Part shown: positions 57,292 to 64,000 of the stretch, one piece after another
How positions within the stretch are numbered: position 1 is the stretch's first letter
Layout of the letters: each line of letters starts with the position of its first letter
Assembly (NCBI GenBank): GCA_964636885.1
Contig: CAZWVA010000007.1
Location: 1 to 64,000, forward strand
Source of the DNA: CAZWVA01 sp964636885
GTDB lineage: Bacteria > Desulfobacterota_D > UBA1144 > Nemesobacterales > CSP1-2
Length of the DNA: 64,000 nucleotides
Direction of reading: 5' to 3'
Notes under the pieces: generated by a model
Told to the model about the DNA's origin: nothing
What the model saw: the letters and a program-made list of their open reading frames with translations, nothing else
Databases searched by the model: none
Translations under genes and position numbers: made by a program

Positions 57292-59537
57292 CTCTATACC
57301 CTCCGATGGGAAGGACAACCGTGAAGGTCGTTCCTTCCCCTAGTCGGCTTTTTATGAGTATTTCTCCTCCAAAATTCTTAATGATTCCATAGCTTACGGA
57401 TAATCCCAATCCGGTTCCCTTCCCCGCTTCTTTGGTGGTGAAAAAAGGTTCAAACACGTGCTCCATAATCTCCTCGCTCATTCCGGGTCCATTATCTCTA
57501 AAAGAGATCTCTATTCTTTTCTCCACCTGTTTAGAAGTAATGATCAATTCCCCTCCTGATCCCATTGCGTCAAAGGCATTTAGGATGATATTTAGACAAA
57601 CCTGGAGTAATTGATCTGGCACAAGGACGATAGGTGGAATCTCCGGATCTAAAAACGCTTTCACATATACTTCCTTACCACGAGGGTCGTATTTTGCGAT
57701 TCCAATAGCCGACTGAATGACATCGTTTACTTGGGTAGGGCATCTCTCATATGTTGGGGGATGGGCAAAGTCAACCATCTCCCTGACGATATTTGCGATA
57801 CGATCGATTTGAGAGCGCATTACAGAAAGCATCTCTTGTGTAGGTTCACTATGGCTTTTCCGCTGCGCATACTGCACGAGGGAGGAAAGCGAGGTGAGGG
57901 GATTTCCTATTTCATGTGCTATTCCAGCGGCCAGCAGTCCAAAAGCGGCCATCTTTTCTCGGTGTATGATTTGGGCTTCGAGTCGTTTTTTTTCCGTAAT
58001 GTCTTGTATCATTATCAGTACCTGTGCGACATTACCGTTATCCCTGATAGGACCGGTTATGTATTGAAAAAACCTCTTCTCACCCGTGCGCGTAGTTATT
58101 ACCTGTTCCATCTGTTCGATGCCTCCGCTATGGAACGTCTTAACACCAGGGCATTCGGAGCAGGGAGAATCAAGTCGTATACACGTCTCGTAGCACTTTA
58201 TTCCCTGAGACGTATCGATTTTCCCAAACCATTCCTCAAATATATCGTTGTGCCAAAGGATTCTCATCTCCCTGTCAATCAGAGCTAGGGCGGTTCCTAT
58301 CCCCCTGACTATGTTATCTAGCTTCTGCTTTTCCCTTTCGATCTCCTTTGTTCGCTCTTCTACTATTCTTTCCAGACCCGAAGCGTATACCTTTAGTCTT
58401 TCCTCAAGCTCTGAGATCGCCTGAGCCATATGATTAAAGTCGTTGGCCAAAAGCTCAATTTCATCGTTTGTCTGAATGTCTAATCTATGGTTAAGATTCC
58501 CATGAGCGATGCTCGATACCCCATTTCGTAGCTCTTCTATCGGTTTAGTGAAATGCCTTGTGGCAAAAAAACCTATTATGAAGACCCCTATAAACGTTAA
58601 ACCTATTACCTCTAGAAAGAAGGTTCTTAATCCTTTTAGTGGAGAAAGGACGTCGTCCTTGGGAAGCACATAAACGACTATCCAGCGTTCCCCTTCTTTC
58701 CCGATTTTGTTTGTGATAGGAGTGTACCCAATAATCTCTTCGTCGGTTTCCTCCATACCGCCTTCTGGATTAGAGAGTATCCCTGAAACGACCCTAGTGG
58801 GATAATCGTCGGATAGCCTTCCTCCTGCTTTCAGCGGATGGTAAAGGTAATCACCTTGATTATTGATCAAAATCGTTAAACCCTTTGAAGGAGGATGTGT
58901 CTTTCCTGCAAAACGATAAAAGTCAGCCATTAAAAAATCGGCAACCAGGATCCCTTTCTTTAACCCGTTCTTATCGAGTATAGGGGTGCTAAACCGGACA
59001 ATAGGTTTCTCCTTTAGCCTTGTGCAACAGATGTATGTCTCGCCTGGATTTAACCTTTTGGAGTCCTGGGAAAGGGTCTCACTCAAGGATCTAAGGGACT
59101 CTGGGAAGGCAAATTCTATCTTTCCATCCCTTATCTCTGCCCGTATCTTCTCTGAACCCGTCTCATCAAAGTAGCTTATCCGCCTGTATCCCTCGTATTG
59201 GATTAGAAATGAGTAGAAGGAAGACCTTAATTGGTTCGTCCATTTCGCTTTTCCTTCTCTTGTACTAGGTATCTCTACTGAGTATTGGATATTCCTACTT
59301 AAATGTGAAAGGCCATGTTGAACTGTGGTTAAAAAACTATCCATTAGTCTGGCTATTGTAAACACCTCATCCTCAACGTGCTTATCGGCCATAGTGCTGA
59401 GTCCGGTAGAGAGGATCGTCAAACCATAGGTACCTACTACAATAAGAGGGNNNNNNNNNNATAAAGGAATCGGATAAAAATACCACGATGAGTTTATATC
59501 GGATGCTTAGGTATCCGATTACCTTATTGATGTTCAT
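57263..59537 (-). CDS. Membrane sensor histidine kinase, split by a scaffold gap
   Basis: The true start is ATG 59537 (MNINKVIGYLSIRYKLIVV) with AGAGGGAA before it. A 10-N gap then lies in the first membrane helix, and the frame resumes PLIVVGTYGLTILSTG. A periplasmic Cache-like sensor of about 250 residues follows, then a second helix (VIGLTFIGVFIIGFFATRHF), a HAMP linker (KPIEELRNGVSSIAHGNL) and a PAS domain. The PAS domain has a cysteine cluster (KCYETCIRLDSPCSECPG). H-box AAGIAHEIGNPLTS and an ATPase domain (NILNAFDAM, DNGPGM, GTGLGLS) end it. It pairs with the overlapping NtrC-type regulator. The cysteines could bind a metal, cluster or thiol signal. Confidence 0.9.
59451..59460. other. 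Assembly gap (10 N)
   Basis: Ten undefined bases inside the first membrane helix of the sensor kinase. Both sides belong to the same protein. Confidence 0.95.
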
Positions 59538-59579
59538 AAATATTCCCTCTTCTAAGCACCTCTCCCTTCTCAGAAACTT

Positions 59580-59595
59580 TACAACTTTTATGCCA
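59580..59595 (-). promoter_or_regulatory. Weak sigma-54-like site upstream of the sensor kinase
   Basis: On the minus strand TGGCATAAAAGTTGTA matches -24/-12 except for T in place of C in the -12 element. It lies 43 bases before the kinase start, with the ribosome binding site between. If real, the two-component system would be under sigma-54 like its targets. Confidence 0.3.
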
Positions 59596-59770
59596 AAAAA
59601 ATCCCTAGGCTTACAACTACAATATAAAAAATTCACGATTCTAAAGGGTGTCGGATGTCAGAAAATAGGACACGACCCAATCCGAATTTAACGGCCTTTT
59701 TCCTTTCGCTGTATATTATCCTTCCTGTGAAAATGGGTTTATTACTGACTCTTGCGATCCTGGTCTAGTT

Positions 59771-60688
59771 TCATTTTGTCTCGTGTCCTCCGCTTCTCAG
59801 GATCCAGAACGCATGAAGCACCCAGGGAAATAGGGCATCCATCGACTCTGCAACTCCCCTTGAGCTTCCTGGAAGGTTTATGATCATCGTTTTCCCCCTT
59901 ACCCCTGAGACCTCTCTCGATAGCATAGCGTAGGGAGTCCTTTGAAACCCGTAGATCCTAACGGCCTCGGCGATCCCAGGAACCTCCCTCTCGATTACCG
60001 CCTCTGTGGCCTCAACCGTTACGTCCCTCGGGCTAAGGCCGGTTCCACCCGTTGTCAGGATGAGATCTACCCTCTCTTCATCGGAGAGCCTTATGAGCTC
60101 TTTTCTTATAGTCTCGAATTCATCCGGTAGGATCTTATACCCTACAACCTCTACGGGCTCTTTCTTGAGCTTTTCCAGTATGGCTTTCCCAGACCTGTCT
60201 TCCTTCTTTCCCTGGAAAACCGTATCGGAGAGGACGAGAACGGCCGTTTTAAGGGGGGTCTTAAAGTCCTCTTTCCACTGGCTTTTTCCCCCTCTCTTCT
60301 GTACGAGTCTCACCGAGACGATTTCAATTGAATCGTCAACGGGTTTAAGCATGTCGTATACGGTTAGGGCGGCGATAGAAGCCGCCGTAAGGGCCTCCAT
60401 CTCCACCCCTGTTTTCCATATGGCTTTTGCATGGGTTTTAATCACGATTTCTCCTTCGAGAATTTCAAAATCCACGGATACCCAGTTCAAAGGGATCTGG
60501 TGGCAGTAGGGAATGAGTTCTGAGGTTTTCTTTGCCGCTAGGATCCCCGCAACGCGTGCCACCTCTAAGACGTTACCCTTTGGAACTCCTCCCCTTCTTA
60601 CCAGATCTATGGTTTCGGGTTTCACCCTTAGAGATGACTGAGCGGTTGCCTCCCTCAGGGTGTCCAGTTTTTCGCTTATATCTATCAT
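59771..60688 (-). CDS. MoaC-MogA/MoaB fusion, molybdenum cofactor synthesis
   Basis: Residues 1 to about 150 are MoaC, cyclic pyranopterin monophosphate synthase (SSLRVKPETIDLVRRGGVPKG; SELIPYCHQIP; KTGVEMEALTAAS). Residues from about 150 to 305 are a MogA/MoaB domain that adenylylates molybdopterin (AVLVLSDTVFQGKKEDRSG; TTGGTGLSPRDVT; INLPGSSRGV). Fusion of the two is known in several bacteria. The neighbouring Tat-exported reductase needs this cofactor, so location next to it makes sense. No other moa or moe genes are in the window. The gap of 233 bases to the kinase holds no gene. Confidence 0.93.
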   Translation of the reverse strand: MIDISEKLDTLREATAQSSLRVKPETIDLVRRGGVPKGNVLEVARVAGILAAKKTSELIPYCHQIPLNWVSVDFEILEGEIVIKTHAKAIWKTGVEMEALTAASIAALTVYDMLKPVDDSIEIVSVRLVQKRGGKSQWKEDFKTPLKTAVLVLSDTVFQGKKEDRSGKAILEKLKKEPVEVVGYKILPDEFETIRKELIRLSDEERVDLILTTGGTGLSPRDVTVEATEAVIEREVPGIAEAVRIYGFQRTPYAMLSREVSGVRGKTMIINLPGSSRGVAESMDALFPWVLHAFWILRSGGHETK

Positions 60689-60875
60689 TTTGGCTATTCC
60701 TCCTTTTCTTCCTATGAATCTTACCCTAATCGGCCATCAAACAAAATGGAAAAACTGCCTAAGACTCAAATTGACATGGACGGTTCAGAGATTCAGGTTA
60801 TACGAATAGAAGGGTGACTATTGTATGTTATACTTAATGCGAATCGAACCATTCTACTTATGATGGAGTGAGCGA

Positions 60876-61781
60876 ATGAAGAGGGCGCTTTTCGGTTTAT
60901 TCATAGTGGCATTGACTCTTGGTTGTAGTGATTTCGACAGGTTTTATAAAGAGAAAAAAGCAGCCTCCGTAACCCCAAAAGAAGACTCCGTGGTTGTGGC
61001 AAGGGTGGGTTCGGAGAGGATTACCAGAGGGGAACTCATGAGATCCATAGAGGGTCTTCCCGTCAGGCAGAGGGCTCTCTATCTATCCTCTCCCCAAAGA
61101 TTAAAGGACTATCTTGAGTCTTACATAGACCAGATGGTGCTCTACAAGGAGGCCGAGAGGAGAGGGATTGGGAATAGAGAGGATGTTAGACAGAGCCTAG
61201 AGGATTATAAAAGGCGTCTCCTTGTTCAAACCCTTGCCAGGGAGGTCTCAACACCGAGATTCAGCGATGAGGATATGAAGAGGTACTACGATGAGAACCC
61301 TAAGAGCTTCGAGCAGATTAGAATGGGCTATATCCTGATAAGGGCCAACCAAAGGAGTGGAATCACGGAGGAAGAGGCAAGGGCCAAGGCGGAATCGATC
61401 GCAAAAAGGGCAAAGTCGGGAGAGAGCTTTGAGAGGCTTGCAGGAGAGTTCTCGGACGATCCGGCATCAAAAAGAAGGGGAGGGGACACGGGCTATATAG
61501 AGACAAAAAGGCTCCCGGAGGATATTAGGAATAGGATCTCAAACCTGAGAGAGGGAGAGATAAGTGATCCCATAGGGACCCAGAATGGGTTTTACATAAT
61601 AAAGCTAACCGAAGCCCCTAAGGTTCCGCCCTTCGATCGGGTTAGGGGTAAGGTCGAGATCGAGATGAGAAAGAGGTCGTTTTCTGAGTACATAAGAAAG
61701 CTAAAGGGGGAAATGGGGGTTGAGATATTTGAGGATAACCTGAAGGAGATAAGCAAGGATGATCCAAAAAGCGAAAATTAG
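60876..61781 (+). CDS. Lipoprotein peptidyl-prolyl isomerase, parvulin (PpiC) type
   Basis: A 301-residue periplasmic foldase. The signal peptide ends in lipobox LTLGC (Cys17), so it is lipid-anchored. A SurA-N-like helical region follows (QRALYLSSPQRLKDYLESYI) and then one parvulin domain from about residue 145 (MGYILIRANQ; FERLAGEFSDDPASKRRGGD; GEISDPIGTQNGFYIIKL). GGAG lies eight bases before the ATG. It overlaps the next, related gene by 23 bases. The pair probably assists outer-membrane protein folding. Confidence 0.9.
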   Translation: MKRALFGLFIVALTLGCSDFDRFYKEKKAASVTPKEDSVVVARVGSERITRGELMRSIEGLPVRQRALYLSSPQRLKDYLESYIDQMVLYKEAERRGIGNREDVRQSLEDYKRRLLVQTLAREVSTPRFSDEDMKRYYDENPKSFEQIRMGYILIRANQRSGITEEEARAKAESIAKRAKSGESFERLAGEFSDDPASKRRGGDTGYIETKRLPEDIRNRISNLREGEISDPIGTQNGFYIIKLTEAPKVPPFDRVRGKVEIEMRKRSFSEYIRKLKGEMGVEIFEDNLKEISKDDPKSEN

Positions 61782-62709
61782 AATATGTACGGCGTTTTGT
61801 CTGGCTCTTTTCTTTATCCCGGAGGGGTCAAGGGCGGCTGAGGAAATAGACAGGATAGTAGCCGTTGTAAATGACGATCTAATAACCCTTTCAGAGTTAA
61901 AGGAGAGTGAGAAGAAGACCAGCGCAAGACCGGATAGTCCCGGTGCACCTAAGGATGAGAGAGATGTCCTTGAGCAGATGATAGAACAAAAGCTACTCGA
62001 GCAGGAAGCGAGAAAGATGGGGATAAGCGTTACTGACAGGGAAGTGGACTCAGCCATAGAAGGGGTTAAGAAGCAGTTTAATCTGACGGATGAACAACTG
62101 AATGAGGTTTTAAAGAAGCAGAACCTCACCCCAGAGGCTTTTAGAGAGCAGTGGAGAACCCAGATCCTAAGCAATAAGGTAGTTGGGACACAGGTTAAAG
62201 GGCAGATCGCCGTTACTGAGGACGAGATAAAAAAATACTATGAGGAGAACTACGGGGAGGTTCAGAGCGGAAAAGAGGTGAGAATAGCGCATATTTTAAT
62301 AACCTTCGACTCCCCGGATGAGGAGGAGAAGGCCAGGAACCTCGCCTTTGAGGTTGCCAGACGGGCTAACGAGGGGGAGGACTTTGGCGAACTGGCGAAG
62401 AGGTATTCCAAGGATACACTATCGGCTGGCAGGGGAGGCGATCTAGGATACTTTGAGAAGGGGGATTTGGTAGAGCCATTAGAAGGCGCTATTAAAGACA
62501 CCCCCGTTGGAAGGATCGTGGGTCCTGTAAAGTCTCCTGATGGGTATCATGTGATAAAGGTTCTTGATAGGAGGGATTCTGGACACAATTCCATTGACGA
62601 CGTTAGGGAGGAAATAAGGCAGACCATATATCGTCAAAAGGTCGAAAAGGCGTTAAAGGACTGGATCGAGGACGTCAAAAAGACCGCCTATATAGAAGTG
62701 AAGCTTTAA
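61759..62709 (+). CDS. SurA-like periplasmic chaperone/isomerase
   Basis: The 316-residue protein has a signal peptide (CTAFCLALFFIPEGSRA), a SurA N-terminal domain (IDRIVAVVNDDLITLSELKE) and one parvulin domain (VRIAHILITFDSPDEEEKA; FGELAKRYSKDTLSAGRGGD). E. coli SurA has two parvulin domains; this one-domain form is common elsewhere. The start lies inside the end of the lipoprotein gene, so both are translated from one message. It converges on gcvP with two bases between stop codons. Confidence 0.9.
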   Translation: MIQKAKIRICTAFCLALFFIPEGSRAAEEIDRIVAVVNDDLITLSELKESEKKTSARPDSPGAPKDERDVLEQMIEQKLLEQEARKMGISVTDREVDSAIEGVKKQFNLTDEQLNEVLKKQNLTPEAFREQWRTQILSNKVVGTQVKGQIAVTEDEIKKYYEENYGEVQSGKEVRIAHILITFDSPDEEEKARNLAFEVARRANEGEDFGELAKRYSKDTLSAGRGGDLGYFEKGDLVEPLEGAIKDTPVGRIVGPVKSPDGYHVIKVLDRRDSGHNSIDDVREEIRQTIYRQKVEKALKDWIEDVKKTAYIEVKL

Positions 62710-62711
62710 TC

Positions 62712-64000
62712 TTAGGGTGTTTCTTCATGCGATCCTACCGGAGGGCAGGTACAGACCAGGTTCTTATCGCCATAGGGGTTATTGATCCTTCCCACGGGGG
62801 GCCAGAATTTATTCCTTTCGACAAAGGGAAGCGGATAGACGGCCTTTGTCCTCGAATAGGGATGTGTCCAGTTGTCTGAGGTTGCTTCCCTCGCCGTGTG
62901 TGGTGCGTTTTTTAATACGTTGTCCTTTGCGTCAGCGGTTCCAGAGGCGATCTCCTCCATCTCGTGATATATGGCTATCAGCGCCTCGCAAAAGCGGTCG
63001 AGTTCGTCTTTGGCCTCGCTTTCGGTTGGCTCTATCATCATTGTTCCCGCTACGGGCCAGGAGACGGTAGGGGCATGGAACCCATAATCCATGAGTCTCT
63101 TAGCGATGTCCTCAACCTCGACATCCGATTTCTTTTTAAACGGGCGGAGATCCAGGATGAATTCATGGGCGACCCTTCCCTTGGTTCCCTTGTAAAGGAC
63201 TGGGTAGTACTTTTCCAATCTGGATTTTATGTAGTTTGCGTTTAAGATGGCATACCTCGTTGCATCCGTTAATCCCTGGGCTCCTAGGAGCTTGATGTAC
63301 GCATAGGAAACGAGCAGTATGCTGGCGCTTCCCCATGGTGCCGAGGCTACAGCCGGGATCGCCTTTTTGCCTCCAACCGGAACGAGTGGATGACCGGGTA
63401 GATAGGGTGCCAGGTGCTCCTTCATACAGATAGGACCCATTCCCGGACCGCCCCCACCGTGTGGGATGCTGAAGGTCTTATGGAGGTTTATATGGCAGAG
63501 GTCGGCGCCTATTATCGCAGGGGTCGTAAGGCCGACCTGGGCGTTCAGATTTGCCCCATCCATGTAGACCTGACCGCCGTTTTCATGAACGATGGAGCAT
63601 ACTTCCTGAACCCTTTCCTCAAAAACGCCGTGTGTCGAAGGGTATGTGATCATAATCGCGGCCAGACTGTCTCTATGTTTCGATGCCTTTTTCCTTAAGT
63701 CCTCCACATCTATGTTTCCCGATTCATCGCATTCCACGACAACAACCCTCATACCCGCCATAGCCGCACTTGCAGGGTTTGTGCCGTGTGCCGAAGACGG
63801 AACTAGTACCACGTTCCTATGACCTTCCCCCCTATCCGTGTAATAGGCCCGGATGACCATGAGCCCGGTGTACTCACCCTGCGCCCCTGAATTGGGTTGC
63901 AAAGAGACGGCGGGAAACCCTGTGATTTCAGAAAGGGCCCTTTCCAGTTCTTTAAATACCTCCATGTAGCCCTCGGCCTGCTCCCGTGGGGCGAAGGGAT
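62712..64000 (-). CDS. gcvP: Glycine decarboxylase P-protein, C-terminal part, cut by window end
   Basis: GcvP decarboxylates glycine with pyridoxal phosphate and passes the aminomethyl group to the H-protein. The visible 429 residues include [36 protein letters not shown] and the PLP-lysine region [19 protein letters not shown]. The frame stays open past the ATG at 63965 into [11 protein letters not shown] at the edge, as in full-length P-proteins, so the real start is outside the window. It could be a fused P-protein or the beta subunit of a two-subunit form; the [11 protein letters not shown] segment and overall wording favour the fused form. A C-terminal EVRFP-type tail is replaced by a cysteine-containing end ([13 protein letters not shown]). 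Confidence 0.92.
   Translation of the reverse strand, partial: PFAPREQAEGYMEVFKELERALSEITGFPAVSLQPNSGAQGEYTGLMVIRAYYTDRGEGHRNVVLVPSSAHGTNPASAAMAGMRVVVVECDESGNIDVEDLRKKASKHRDSLAAIMITYPSTHGVFEERVQEVCSIVHENGGQVYMDGANLNAQVGLTTPAIIGADLCHINLHKTFSIPHGGGGPGMGPICMKEHLAPYLPGHPLVPVGGKKAIPAVASAPWGSASILLVSYAYIKLLGAQGLTDATRYAILNANYIKSRLEKYYPVLYKGTKGRVAHEFILDLRPFKKKSDVEVEDIAKRLMDYGFHAPTVSWPVAGTMMIEPTESEAKDELDRFCEALIAIYHEMEEIASGTADAKDNVLKNAPHTAREATSDNWTHPYSRTKAVYPLPFVERNKFWPPVGRINNPYGDKNLVCTCPPVGSHEETP

Noticed and set aside
57731..58288. A 185-codon plus-strand frame
   Set aside because: Antisense to the PAS and H-box region of the sensor kinase; no start signal.
59382..59636. A separate small gene upstream of the kinase
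   Set aside because: Its frame from 59537 is the true N-terminus of the sensor kinase, separated only by the 10-N gap; the last part is read in the wrong frame past the gap.
1..64000. tRNA, rRNA, CRISPR arrays, phage genes or insertion sequences
   Set aside because: Scanning by eye found no tRNA T-arm signatures, no regularly spaced repeats and no transposase or integrase motifs. A covariance or profile search would be needed to be certain.

Overview
The window reads as one chromosomal scaffold of a Gram-negative bacterium. Evidence for the envelope type is two outer-membrane porin-like proteins, a SurA-type and a lipoprotein parvulin, SecA with a zinc tail, Tat-exported enzymes and sigma-54 control. 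G+C looks mid-40s % by eye, and most genes favour AGG/AGA arginine codons. Two 10-N runs mark scaffold joins, so this is a draft or metagenome-derived assembly. I cannot name the species; an uncultured anaerobe-type lineage near Desulfobacterota, Nitrospirota or Dadabacteria is a guess only. No tRNA, rRNA, CRISPR array, phage or insertion sequence was recognised.

Layout. 1-4.6 kb: a biotin-dependent acyl-CoA carboxylase operon (carboxyltransferase, biotin carboxylase, biotin carrier) and coaE. 5.0-8.0 kb: a MacA/MacB/LolD-type ABC export operon with overlapping start/stop codons. 8.1-10.8 kb: 3-hydroxyacyl-CoA dehydrogenase, gltX, glutaredoxin. 11.0-14.6 kb: a mercury resistance operon in the order merR-merT-merP-merA-thioredoxin-like, read from a textbook MerR operator, with an arsenate reductase facing away from it. 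14.6-20.7 kb: TldD-like protease, a stand-alone LigD-type phosphoesterase, coaX with a homopolymer frameshift, a large membrane VWA protein, and a decayed histidine kinase/receiver gene. 21-26 kb: exported bifunctional-nuclease-family protein, pheA, an HTH-EIIA fusion, rimO and a ClpX-like ATPase. 26.3-32.6 kb: gltB and gltD. 32.6-45.5 kb: tsaD, secA, MoxR ATPase, phhB, folK, a DnaA-box cluster that could be an origin, a TMTC-like TPR membrane protein, leuB, mfd.

45.5-60.7 kb is the most distinctive part. It looks like an anaerobic-respiration island: tatA, a four-cluster ferredoxin subunit, an NrfD-type membrane subunit and a Tat-exported molybdopterin catalytic subunit, in the B-C-A order of tetrathionate (Ttr) and selenate (Srd) reductases. 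A small frameshifted reading frame and a porin follow. A second, oxyanion-type porin and a lone receiver protein are divergently transcribed. Good sigma-54 (-24/-12) sites face both ways across an intergenic region with two perfect inverted repeats. A sensor kinase and an NtrC-type sigma-54 activator lie just downstream. A MoaC-MogA fusion next door can serve molybdenum cofactor synthesis. The electron acceptor cannot be read from sequence.

60.8-64 kb: two parvulin-type chaperones and the C-terminal part of glycine decarboxylase (gcvP), cut by the window end.
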